DNA of 64,000 nucleotides from positions 18,584-82,583 of the forward strand of contig JAKVAX010000017.1 in assembly GCA_022447625.1 (NCBI GenBank), given 5' to 3'. The notes below the pieces were generated by a model. The model was not told the origin of the DNA and did not search any database. It was given only the letters and a program-made list of their open reading frames with translations. The position numbers and the translations under genes were made by a program. Shown piece by piece: positions 52,472 through 64,000 of this stretch; positions within the stretch are counted from its first letter, which is position 1, and every line of letters begins with the position of its first letter. This stretch comes from Flavobacteriales bacterium (GTDB lineage Bacteria > Bacteroidota > Bacteroidia > Flavobacteriales_D > Sanyastnellaceae).

Positions 52472-53023
52472 ATGGCTGAGATAAATAAGAAATGGTACGT
52501 TGTTCGCGCAATTAGCGGACAAGAGAAGAAAGTGAAAGACTCGATTGAGAGTGAGATTGCAGCACAAGGTCTTCAAGATTACGTGGGGCAGATCCTTATT
52601 CCAATCGAAAAGATATATCAGATCCGAAACGGGAAGAAGGTAAGCAAAGAGCGTAGCCTTTTCCCAGGATACGTTTTCATCGAGTGTTCACTCGTTGGAG
52701 AGGTGCCACACACAATCCGAAACGTCACCAACGTTATCGGATTCCTCGGAGCTGAAAAACGTGGTGAACCACTACCGTTGACAAACGCAGAGGTGAACCG
52801 CATGCTCGGTAAAGTTGATGAACTCGCTGAGTCCGATGAAGAGTTGAATATCCCATTCATCGTTGGTGAAACGATCAAGGTGATTGATGGGCCATTCAAT
52901 GGATTCAACGGAACAATCGAGGAAATTAACGAAGAGAAGAAGAAACTGAAGGTAATGGTGAAAATCTTCGGTCGAAAAACTCCTGTAGAACTAGGCTACC
53001 TGCAGGTAGAAAAAGAAGCCTAA
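52472..53023 (+). CDS. nusG: Transcription termination/antitermination factor NusG
   Basis: 183 residues. N-terminal NGN domain (KKWYVVRAISGQEKKVKDSIESEI, then SLFPGYVFIECSL) and C-terminal KOW domain (VGETIKVIDGPFNGFNGTIEEINEEKKKLKVMVKIFGRKTPVEL). Couples RNA polymerase to Rho or ribosomes. Conserved position between secE and rplK. Confidence 0.96.
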   Translation: MAEINKKWYVVRAISGQEKKVKDSIESEIAAQGLQDYVGQILIPIEKIYQIRNGKKVSKERSLFPGYVFIECSLVGEVPHTIRNVTNVIGFLGAEKRGEPLPLTNAEVNRMLGKVDELAESDEELNIPFIVGETIKVIDGPFNGFNGTIEEINEEKKKLKVMVKIFGRKTPVELGYLQVEKEA

Positions 53024-53042
53024 TAATTAAGGAATCTTCAGC

Positions 53043-53087
53043 CGTCAAGTACAATGTTCCAATAATGCTTCCCATTGGAAACTGACG
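53043..53087 (+). promoter_or_regulatory. Candidate structured leader of rplK
   Basis: Inner stem TTCCAAT/ATTGGAA (10-base loop) inside an outer stem CGTCA/TGACG, separated by internal loops of 9 and 2 bases. It lies in the 86-base gap before rplK, where r-protein (L1) leader control operates in other bacteria. The known L1-site consensus was not recognised. Confidence 0.5.
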
Positions 53088-53109
53088 ACTGACCAACTAT
53101 AAAGTAAAA

Positions 53110-53547
53110 ATGGCTAAAGAAGTAGCTGCTCTGGTCAAACTGCAAGTACGCGGTGGCGCAGCCAACCCTTCGCCACCTGTCGGCCCTGCACTGGGTGCGA
53201 AAGGTGTAAATATCATGGAGTTCTGTAAGCAGTTTAATGCTAGAACCCAGGATAAGCAAGGGAAGGTTTTGCCTGTAGTGATCACGGTGTACGGTGATAA
53301 GTCTTTTGACTTCATCATCAAAACACCACCGGCTGCCGTTCAACTCCTCGAAGCTGCGAAGATCAAGAAAGGATCGTCGGAGCCGAACCGAGTGAAGGTG
53401 AAATCGGTGACTTGGGATCAAGTGCGTGCAATTGCAGAAGACAAGATGCCAGACTTGAATTGCTTTACTGTGGAATCTGCGATGAGCATGGTTGCTGGTA
53501 CAGCAAGAAGTATGGGTATTACAGTATCCGGTGAACGGCCATTTTAG
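53110..53547 (+). CDS. rplK: 50S ribosomal protein L11
   Basis: 145 residues. It has [42 protein letters not shown] and the C-terminal 23S rRNA-binding domain ending [10 protein letters not shown]. Part of the GTPase-associated centre with L10/L12. First of rplKAJL. Confidence 0.97.
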   Translation: MAKEVAALVKLQVRGGAANPSPPVGPALGAKGVNIMEFCKQFNARTQDKQGKVLPVVITVYGDKSFDFIIKTPPAAVQLLEAAKIKKGSSEPNRVKVKSVTWDQVRAIAEDKMPDLNCFTVESAMSMVAGTARSMGITVSGERPF

Positions 53548-53567
53548 TCAGATCAAAAATTAAAACG

Positions 53568-54263
53568 ATGGGAAGATTAACCAAAAACAGGAAAGCAGCC
53601 CTCGAGAAGTATGATCCAGAATCGAGCTATAGCTTGTCTGAAGCGACTTCAATCGTGAAGACATTGTCTAATAGCAAGTTCGATGCTTCTGTGGACATTG
53701 CAGTTCGTCTTGGTGTTGATCCCAGAAAGTCTAACCAAATGGTTCGTGGAACAGTATCACTGCCCCACGGTACCGGAAAGAACGTTCGCGTTCTTGTACT
53801 CTGTACACCTGACAAAGAGCAGGAGGCGTCTGACGCCGGTGCAGATTACGTTGGACTGGATGAGTATCTGACTAAAATCAAGGGCGGATGGACCGACGTT
53901 GACGTTATTATTACCACCCCTAGCGTAATGGGGAAAGTTGGTGCACTAGGACGAATCCTCGGACCTCGTGGACTAATGCCAAACCCGAAATCGGGTACCG
54001 TTACGATGGAGGTAGGAAAGGCTGTTAAAGATGTAAAAGCAGGTAAGATTGACTTTAAGGTAGATAAGTATGGAATTATCCATGCATCTGTTGGAAAGGT
54101 CTCTTTTGATGCGAAACAACTTCAAGATAATGCTGCAGAGCTACTCTCGACGTTGATGAAGCTCAAGCCTGCTTCGGCAAAAGGGGCATACATTAAGAGC
54201 ATCTCTTTGAGTGCGACAATGAGCCCTGGAGTGAAGGTAGAACCCAAATCAGTTGCATCGTAA
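53568..54263 (+). CDS. rplA: 50S ribosomal protein L1
   Basis: 231 residues. It has the L1 signature [19 protein letters not shown], preceded by [31 protein letters not shown]1 binds the E-site stalk and typically represses rplKA translation through a leader mimic of its rRNA site. 21 bases downstream of rplK. Confidence 0.97.
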   Translation: MGRLTKNRKAALEKYDPESSYSLSEATSIVKTLSNSKFDASVDIAVRLGVDPRKSNQMVRGTVSLPHGTGKNVRVLVLCTPDKEQEASDAGADYVGLDEYLTKIKGGWTDVDVIITTPSVMGKVGALGRILGPRGLMPNPKSGTVTMEVGKAVKDVKAGKIDFKVDKYGIIHASVGKVSFDAKQLQDNAAELLSTLMKLKPASAKGAYIKSISLSATMSPGVKVEPKSVAS

Positions 54264-54291
54264 GAGGTAACTGGCTTAAAACTTTGGAAGA

Positions 54292-54819
54292 ATGACCAGA
54301 GAAGAAAAAACCCAGATGATCGAAGATTTGCAAGCCGTGTTGGCAGAGAACGATGTTCTCTACCTAACTGACGCTTCAGGTCTAGACTCTGTTTCGACAA
54401 GCCAACTGAGAGGGGAATGCTTCAAAAACGGAATCACACTACGCGTGGTGAAGAATACACTTCTGAAGATCGCTATGGATCGCACAGAAGGAAAAGACTT
54501 CAGCCCACTGTATGATGAGACGCTTAAAGGACAAACTGCACTGATGATTGCATCTGTGGGGAATGCTCCAGCTAAGCTGATCAAAGAGTTCCGTAAGAAG
54601 TCTGATCGTCCTACACTCAAAGGCGCTTACATTGAAGAGGCATGTTTTGTTGGAGACGACAAACTGGAAACGCTATCACAGATCAAATCTAAGGAAGAGG
54701 TTATTGGAGACATCATTGGTCTTCTTCAATCTCCTGCGAAGAACGTTCTGTCTGCACTACAGTCTGGAGGATCTACAATCGCTGGCCTCGTAAAAACGCT
54801 TCAAGAGCGTGAATCTTGA
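54292..54819 (+). CDS. rplJ: 50S ribosomal protein L10
   Basis: 175 residues. The N-terminal rRNA-binding part (LAENDVLYLTDASGLDSVSTSQLRGECFKNGITLRVVKNTLLKIAM) and C-terminal helix for the L12 dimers are present (PAKNVLSALQSGGSTIAGLVKTLQERES). Forms the stalk base with L11. Short 28-base gap after rplA leaves little room for an E. coli-type L10 leader. Confidence 0.96.
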   Translation: MTREEKTQMIEDLQAVLAENDVLYLTDASGLDSVSTSQLRGECFKNGITLRVVKNTLLKIAMDRTEGKDFSPLYDETLKGQTALMIASVGNAPAKLIKEFRKKSDRPTLKGAYIEEACFVGDDKLETLSQIKSKEEVIGDIIGLLQSPAKNVLSALQSGGSTIAGLVKTLQERES

Positions 54820-54864
54820 AAAACAATACACAATTAATTTAGAATCTTTTTAAATCATAATAAA

Positions 54865-55242
54865 ATGGCGGATTTGAAAGCATTTGCTGAAGAGCTAGTT
54901 AACCTAACAGTAAAAGAGGTGAACGAGCTTGCAGAAATCCTCAAGGAAGAATACGGTATCGAACCTGCTGCTGCTGCTGCAGTAGTTGCTGGTCCTGCTG
55001 GTGGCGGAGACGCTGGAGGCGGTGACGAGAAAACTGAGTTCGACGTAATCCTTAAGGCTCCAGGTGGAGCGAAGCTTGCAGTAGTTAAGCTTGTTAAGGA
55101 ACTAACTGGTCTGGGTCTTAAAGAAGCGAAAGGAATCGTTGACTCAGCGCCTGCTCCAATCAAGCAAGGTGTACCTAAAGATGAAGCTGATTCATTGAAG
55201 TCACAACTTGAAGAAGCTGGAGCAGAAGTTGAGGTTAAGTAA
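54865..55242 (+). CDS. rplL: 50S ribosomal protein L7/L12
   Basis: 125 residues. N-terminal dimerisation helix ([33 protein letters not shown]), Ala/Gly-rich hinge ([19 protein letters not shown]), and C-terminal factor-binding domain ([26 protein letters not shown]). Strong hairpin follows at 55263. Confidence 0.98.
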   Translation: MADLKAFAEELVNLTVKEVNELAEILKEEYGIEPAAAAAVVAGPAGGGDAGGGDEKTEFDVILKAPGGAKLAVVKLVKELTGLGLKEAKGIVDSAPAPIKQGVPKDEADSLKSQLEEAGAEVEVK

Positions 55243-55262
55243 AAATACTATCCAACTTTGAT

Positions 55263-55302
55263 GGGTTTAGGCCGGGCCGCAGGTCCAGGCCTAAACCCTT
55301 TT
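55263..55302 (+). terminator. rplL-rpoB attenuator hairpin
   Basis: 11-base perfect stem GGGTTTAGGCC/GGCCTAAACCC, extended by inner GGGCC/GGTCC pairs, followed by TTTT. It lies between rplL and rpoB, with no obvious new promoter behind it. Confidence 0.75.
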
Positions 55303-55320
55303 ATACCCCCTAGGTATAAA
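55300..55320 (+). repeat. Second small hairpin upstream of rpoB
   Basis: 8-base stem TTTATACC/GGTATAAA with loop CCCTA, overlapping the T-run of the preceding hairpin, so the two could compete or stack. Confidence 0.6.
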
Positions 55321-55372
55321 GAACACGAAACCTGCACCCCTTTTTGTTGTTGTACCCTAGTCTGTAAACCTC

Positions 55373-58300
55373 ATGGCCTTGGTTAAAAAAAATGTTCCGG
55401 AACGCGTCAATTTCGCCTCAGCACGACGTGACTTTGACTACCCGGATTTCCTAGAGATCCAACTCCGTTCCTTCCAGGAATTCTTCCAGTTGGAAACCAA
55501 TCCCGAGGATCGTACGAATGAAGGTTTGTTTAAGGTGTTCAGTGAGAACTTCCCGATCACCGATACGCGTAACCAGTTCGTACTCGAATTTCTCGACTAC
55601 TTTATTGACCCACCACGATACTCTATTGAAGAATGTATCGAACGTGGACTAACATACAGTGTACCGCTAAAAGCGAAGCTTAAGCTCTACTGTACTGACC
55701 CAGAACACGAAGATTTCGAAACCATCGTTCAGGATGTGTACCTCGGAACAATCCCTTACATGACTCCACGCGGGTCTTTCGTTGTGAATGGGGCTGAGCG
55801 TGTGATCGTGAACCAGCTTCACCGATCTCCAGGTGTGTTCTTCGGACAGAGCCGCCACGCAAACGGTACGAAACTGTACTCAGCGCGTATCATTCCATTC
55901 AAGGGTTCTTGGATCGAATTCGCAACTGACATCAACAGTGTGATGTACGCGTACATCGACCGTAAGAAGAAATTACCTGTTACTACACTCCTCCGTGCGA
56001 TTGGTTACGAAAGCGATAAGGAGATCCTTGAGATCTTCGACCTAGCGGAGGAAGTAAAAGTGACGAAAACAGGTCTAAAGCGCGTAATGGGACGCCGTCT
56101 CGCTGCACGTGTTTTGAAGACTTGGATTGAAGACTTCGTAGATGAAGATACTGGTGAAGTAGTATCTATCGAGCGTAACGAAGTGATCATCGACCGTGAA
56201 ACTACCATCGAGAAGGAGCACGTTGAAATGATCCTTGACTCTGGAGCGAAAACGATTATCCTTCACAAAGAGGATATCAACCAGAGTGATTACACGATCA
56301 TCTACAACACACTACAGAAAGATACTTCTAACTCTGAGAAGGAAGCCGTAGAATACATCTACCGCCAGCTTCGTAACGCTGAGCCACCAGATATGGAAAC
56401 AGCTCGTGGCGTTATCGATAAGCTATTCTTCTCTGAGCAACGTTACGATCTTGGTGAAGTAGGACGTTTCCGCATCAACCGCAAACTAGGGGTGGATGAT
56501 AGCGTTGAGAACCGCACACTTACCAAAGATGATATCCTGTCGATCATCAAATACTTGATCGACCTTGTAAATACGAAAGCTGATGTCGATGATATCGACC
56601 ACCTTTCTAACCGTCGTGTGCGCACAGTAGGGGAGCAGCTGTACTCTCAGTTCGGTGTCGGACTTGCACGTATGGCTCGTACGATCCGTGAGCGTATGAA
56701 CGTTCGTGACAACGAGGTATTTACACCAACTGATTTGATCAACGCGAAGACACTTTCTTCGGTAATCAACTCATTCTTCGGAACGAACCAGCTTTCGCAG
56801 TTCATGGACCAAACGAACCCGCTTTCTGAGGTGACGCACAAACGTCGTATCTCAGCACTCGGGCCTGGTGGTCTTTCTCGTGAACGTGCAGGATTCGAGG
56901 TTCGTGACGTTCACTACACACACTACGGTCGTCTTTGTACGATTGAGACGCCTGAAGGTCCAAACATTGGATTGATCAGTTCATTGTGTGTATTCGCGAA
57001 AGTTGACCGTCTTGGATTCATTGAGACTCCATATCGTAAGGTAGAGAATGGTACAGCGAAGTACGGTGAGGATGCCATCACTTACCTCTCGGCAGAGGAA
57101 GAAGATGAAATGATCATCGCACAGGCGAACGCCGAAGTAGACGACAAAGGAAACTTCAAGACAGACGTAGTGAAGGCTCGTCTAGAAGGAGACTTCCCTG
57201 TTGTTCCTCCAACTGAATTGAAATTGATGGACGTTGCGCCGAATCAGATCGCTTCGATCGCAGCATCATTGATTCCATTCCTTGAGCACGATGATGCCAA
57301 CCGTGCCTTGATGGGATCGAACATGATGCGTCAGGCCGTTCCATTGATGCTTCCACAATCTCCTATCGTTGGTACAGGACTGGAAGGACGAGTAGCTCAA
57401 GACTCTCGTGTACTTCTTACTGCTGAAGACGAAGGACAAGTGGTATACGTTGATGCGAAAGAGATCCACGTTAAGTACAAGTCTACTGACGAAGATCGCT
57501 TGGTAAGCTTCGAAGACGATACGAAGGTGTACAACATCACCAAGTTCGCGAAGACTAACCAGGGTACGAGCATCAACCTTCGTCCAATGGTTGCCATAGG
57601 ACAGAAAGTCAACAAAGGAGATGTACTCGTAGAAGGATACGGAACAGAGAAAGGAGAACTTGCTCTAGGACGTAACTTGAAAGTGGCCTTCATGCCATGG
57701 AAAGGGTACAACTTCGAGGATGCGATCGTGATCTCAGAAAAAGTGGTTCGCGAAGACATCTTCACTTCGATCCACGTTTCTGAATACGTACTTGAAGTGC
57801 GTGACACCAAGCGAGGTGTGGAAGAGTTGACTGCGGATATTCCGAACGTAAGTGAGGAAGCAACAAAAGATCTAGACGAGAACGGATTGATCCGCGTCGG
57901 AGCTGAAGTAGCAGAAGGTGACATCTTGATCGGTAAGATCACTCCGAAAGGAGAGACGGATCCTTCTCCAGAAGAGAAACTTCTTCGTGCGATCTTCGGT
58001 GACAAGGCAGGTGACGTGAAGGATGCCTCATTGAAGGTTCCACCATCAAGCCGTGGTGTAGTTATCGATAAGAAACTATTCTCACGCGCTATCAAAGACC
58101 GTAAGTCGAAAGCTGCTGATAAGGCAGTGATCGAAGCGTTAGACAAAGAATTCGATAAAGAAGCAGCTGAATTGAAGAAGCTGCTCGTAGAGAAGTTGAT
58201 GAAGCTTGTTGGAGGTAAGTCTTCACAAGGGGTATTCAACTACTATAAAGAAGAGCAGATTAAGAAAGGAGTGAAGTTCTCAGGGAAGGCACTTCAAACA

Positions 58301-59191
58301 CTTGATTATGCAATCGTGAATGCAGACGGTTGGACGCGTGACCAAGACGTAAACGGATTGGTGAAGCGTTTGGTGCACAACTACAACTTGAAGTACAACG
58401 ATCTTCTAGGACACTACAAGCGCAAGAAGTTTGCGATCACAGTTGGAGATGAACTTCCAGCAGGTATCGTGAAACTTGCGAAGGTGTACATCGCACAGAA
58501 GCGTAAGCTGAAAGTGGGAGATAAGATGGCAGGACGTCACGGTAACAAGGGTATTGTTGCGAAAATCGTTCGTCAAGAAGACATGCCATTCCTCGAAGAT
58601 GGAACACCAGTAGATATCGTACTTAACCCGCTAGGGGTACCCTCTCGTATGAACCTCGGACAGATCTACGAAACGGTACTAGGATGGGCTGGATTGAACT
58701 TGGGCGTGAAGTTCGCAACACCGATTTTTGATGGTGCAAGCATCGCTGAGATCAACCAATTTACTTCGGATGCAGGAGTTCCTGAATACGGAGTGACTCA
58801 CCTATACGATGGTGGAACAGGTGAGCGTTTTGACCAACCAGCTACGGTAGGGGTGATCTACATGATCAAACTAAGCCACATGGTTGATGACAAGATGCAC
58901 GCGCGTTCAATCGGACCTTACTCACTTATTACTCAGCAGCCGTTGGGTGGTAAGGCACAGTTCGGTGGACAGCGTTTTGGAGAGATGGAGGTTTGGGCAC
59001 TCGAGGCATTCGGTGCTGCCCACATCCTGCAGGAAATCCTCACCGTGAAGTCTGATGATGTTATCGGACGTGCTAAAGCTTATGAATCAATCGTGAAAGG
59101 GGAAACTCTTCCGACTCCGGGTATTCCGGAATCGTTCAACGTATTGTTGCATGAGCTTCAGGGACTCGGATTGACCGTGACCTTAGATTAA
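55373..59191 (+). CDS. rpoB: DNA-directed RNA polymerase subunit beta
   Basis: 1272 residues, normal Bacteroidota length. It shows the RNA polymerase Rpb2 domains, the rifampicin-region segment [58 protein letters not shown], the nucleotide-site [10 protein letters not shown] and the C-terminal [24 protein letters not shown]. The rif-region residues look wild type. Translated from an ATG 131 bases after rplL. Confidence 0.98.
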   Translation: MALVKKNVPERVNFASARRDFDYPDFLEIQLRSFQEFFQLETNPEDRTNEGLFKVFSENFPITDTRNQFVLEFLDYFIDPPRYSIEECIERGLTYSVPLKAKLKLYCTDPEHEDFETIVQDVYLGTIPYMTPRGSFVVNGAERVIVNQLHRSPGVFFGQSRHANGTKLYSARIIPFKGSWIEFATDINSVMYAYIDRKKKLPVTTLLRAIGYESDKEILEIFDLAEEVKVTKTGLKRVMGRRLAARVLKTWIEDFVDEDTGEVVSIERNEVIIDRETTIEKEHVEMILDSGAKTIILHKEDINQSDYTIIYNTLQKDTSNSEKEAVEYIYRQLRNAEPPDMETARGVIDKLFFSEQRYDLGEVGRFRINRKLGVDDSVENRTLTKDDILSIIKYLIDLVNTKADVDDIDHLSNRRVRTVGEQLYSQFGVGLARMARTIRERMNVRDNEVFTPTDLINAKTLSSVINSFFGTNQLSQFMDQTNPLSEVTHKRRISALGPGGLSRERAGFEVRDVHYTHYGRLCTIETPEGPNIGLISSLCVFAKVDRLGFIETPYRKVENGTAKYGEDAITYLSAEEEDEMIIAQANAEVDDKGNFKTDVVKARLEGDFPVVPPTELKLMDVAPNQIASIAASLIPFLEHDDANRALMGSNMMRQAVPLMLPQSPIVGTGLEGRVAQDSRVLLTAEDEGQVVYVDAKEIHVKYKSTDEDRLVSFEDDTKVYNITKFAKTNQGTSINLRPMVAIGQKVNKGDVLVEGYGTEKGELALGRNLKVAFMPWKGYNFEDAIVISEKVVREDIFTSIHVSEYVLEVRDTKRGVEELTADIPNVSEEATKDLDENGLIRVGAEVAEGDILIGKITPKGETDPSPEEKLLRAIFGDKAGDVKDASLKVPPSSRGVVIDKKLFSRAIKDRKSKAADKAVIEALDKEFDKEAAELKKLLVEKLMKLVGGKSSQGVFNYYKEEQIKKGVKFSGKALQTLDYAIVNADGWTRDQDVNGLVKRLVHNYNLKYNDLLGHYKRKKFAITVGDELPAGIVKLAKVYIAQKRKLKVGDKMAGRHGNKGIVAKIVRQEDMPFLEDGTPVDIVLNPLGVPSRMNLGQIYETVLGWAGLNLGVKFATPIFDGASIAEINQFTSDAGVPEYGVTHLYDGGTGERFDQPATVGVIYMIKLSHMVDDKMHARSIGPYSLITQQPLGGKAQFGGQRFGEMEVWALEAFGAAHILQEILTVKSDDVIGRAKAYESIVKGETLPTPGIPESFNVLLHELQGLGLTVTLD

Positions 59192-59233
59192 TGGTCGTTG
59201 ACCGCATTTATCCACTTTTTGACCTGATTCGAT

Positions 59234-63532
<4,299 letters not shown>

Positions 63533-63553
63533 ACTTAGCCCTATGAGATAATT

Positions 63554-63582
63554 AAAAGCCACCTGAAAGGGTGGCTTTTTTT
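63554..63582 (+). terminator. Terminator of the rpoBC transcript
   Basis: 10-base stem AAAAGCCACC/GGTGGCTTTT with 6-base loop and T-run, 22 bases after the rpoC stop. Confidence 0.88.
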
Positions 63583-63849
63583 GTGCTTGAGAATAGCGAA
63601 GTTCGTTGGCTTGTATTAGTACGTATGGAGGGCGGTTTTTAGTATTCCGTAGGTCGCGGTCGGTAGGGCTGTAGACTGTGAATTATGGACAGAATTATCC
63701 TAATCATGCTATTTCCTGCAGTGGATCAACAGTTTATTATTAAAGCAGGAGCGAATTTTATAAATCAAATTATCTGAGAGCAACATGCTGATCTAAATAT
63801 TGTAGACACCCCATTACTTAGGACAGATATTCCTGTAATATACGTTAGT
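63583..63849. other. Intergenic region, no gene seen
   Basis: No supported coding frame. 63671-63691 contains a degenerate heptad run (GTAGACT GTGAATT ATGGACA) like arrays at 23.1 kb. The segment from about 63801 (TGTAGACACCCC...) to 63849 is probably the terminal inverted-repeat end of the insertion sequence. Confidence 0.5.
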
Positions 63850-64000
63850 TTATGCAGCACATTGATATCTAGATATGGGCGTTTGATCTTCTAGCGATTG
63901 ATGTCTTCGTTCGTGGTTGTAGTATTCAAAGTAGTCGGAGAGTTTTTGGTAGAGATCTATTCCATCTGTAGGAGGACTTAGGTACAGTTTTTCGTACTTA
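63850..64000 (-). mobile_element. C-terminal end of an IS3-type transposase (partial)
   Basis: Minus-strand frame from the window edge to TAA at 63850-63852 (50 codons shown). It reads KYEKLYLSPPTDGIDLYQKL, then FEYYNHERRHQSLEDQTPISRY, then QCAA. The YNHERRHQSL...TP..RY pattern is the C-terminus of the integrase-core (DDE) transposase of IS3-family elements. The element continues beyond the window and its 3' end lies about 270 bases after the rpoC terminator. Confidence 0.85.

Noticed and set aside
57397..58239. Long minus-strand frame inside rpoB
   Set aside because: 280 codons, but Ser/Thr-rich shadow of a highly conserved gene in the opposite frame, with no signature of its own.

Overview
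The window is a chromosomal segment from a member of the Bacteroidota, most likely Flavobacteriales. The evidence is threefold: two large secreted proteins carry type IX secretion (T9SS) C-terminal sorting domains; several genes are preceded by Bacteroidota-type promoters (TTTG/TTG about 18-20 bp before TAnnTTTG); and the gene families fit, including a type III glutamine synthetase, a menaquinone pathway, a CarboxypepD_reg/TonB-dependent receptor and a TPR/PD40/OmpA protein. Most of it is housekeeping DNA. Most of the interest lies in recoding or disruption events, intergenic repeats and one ligase-peptidase gene pair.

Layout. 0-4.1 kb: the 3' end of a SpoIIAA-like gene converges on a menaquinone operon on the minus strand (thioesterase, isochorismate synthase, menD, menB). 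4.1-7.4 kb: an OmpR-type response regulator, then on the minus strand glycosyltransferase, sigma factor and rsmG. 7.4-15.2 kb, minus strand: a lipoprotein and a T9SS serine protease, uvrB, a beta-barrel-like protein, the rpsF-rpsR-rplI operon, and a secreted metallo-beta-lactamase-fold lipoprotein interrupted by an in-frame TGA. 15.3-21.7 kb: dnaX with an A10 frameshift site, a TonB receptor, an S4 protein, a GNAT protein and an aminotransferase. 21.7-23.4 kb: two paralogous cysteine-motif membrane proteins and an intergenic region with three different heptanucleotide repeat arrays. 23.4-27 kb: three membrane-linked glycosyltransferases. 27-30 kb: an ATP-grasp ligase coupled to an N-formylglutamate-amidohydrolase/DUF1704 (MATCAP-like) metallopeptidase. 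30-38.3 kb: a PNGase F-related secreted protein, glutamine synthetase III, and a PorE-like protein split by an in-frame TAA. 38.3-50.3 kb: purM-like, prfA, pyrF, DUF2851, PspC, a K+ channel with an altered filter, an AGCS symporter, HhH, apt, acyl-CoA dehydrogenase, rpsU, xer and hpf. 50.4-63.6 kb: the tRNA-tuf-tRNA(Trp)-secE-nusG-rplKAJL-rpoBC transcription/translation supercluster. The last 150 bases hold the C-terminus of an IS3-type transposase.

Functional links: menFDB plus the hot-dog thioesterase cover several steps from chorismate to 1,4-dihydroxy-2-naphthoate. The T9SS cargo proteins fit with the PorE-like envelope protein. The ribosomal/RNA polymerase block carries candidate attenuators and leader hairpins. 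A 13-mer, CGCTANCGCGGAA, occurs nine times, almost always inside genes. This is far above chance and is the most striking sequence-level pattern not explained by the annotation. The clearest candidate for an under-described system is the ligase/peptidase pair at 27-30 kb.
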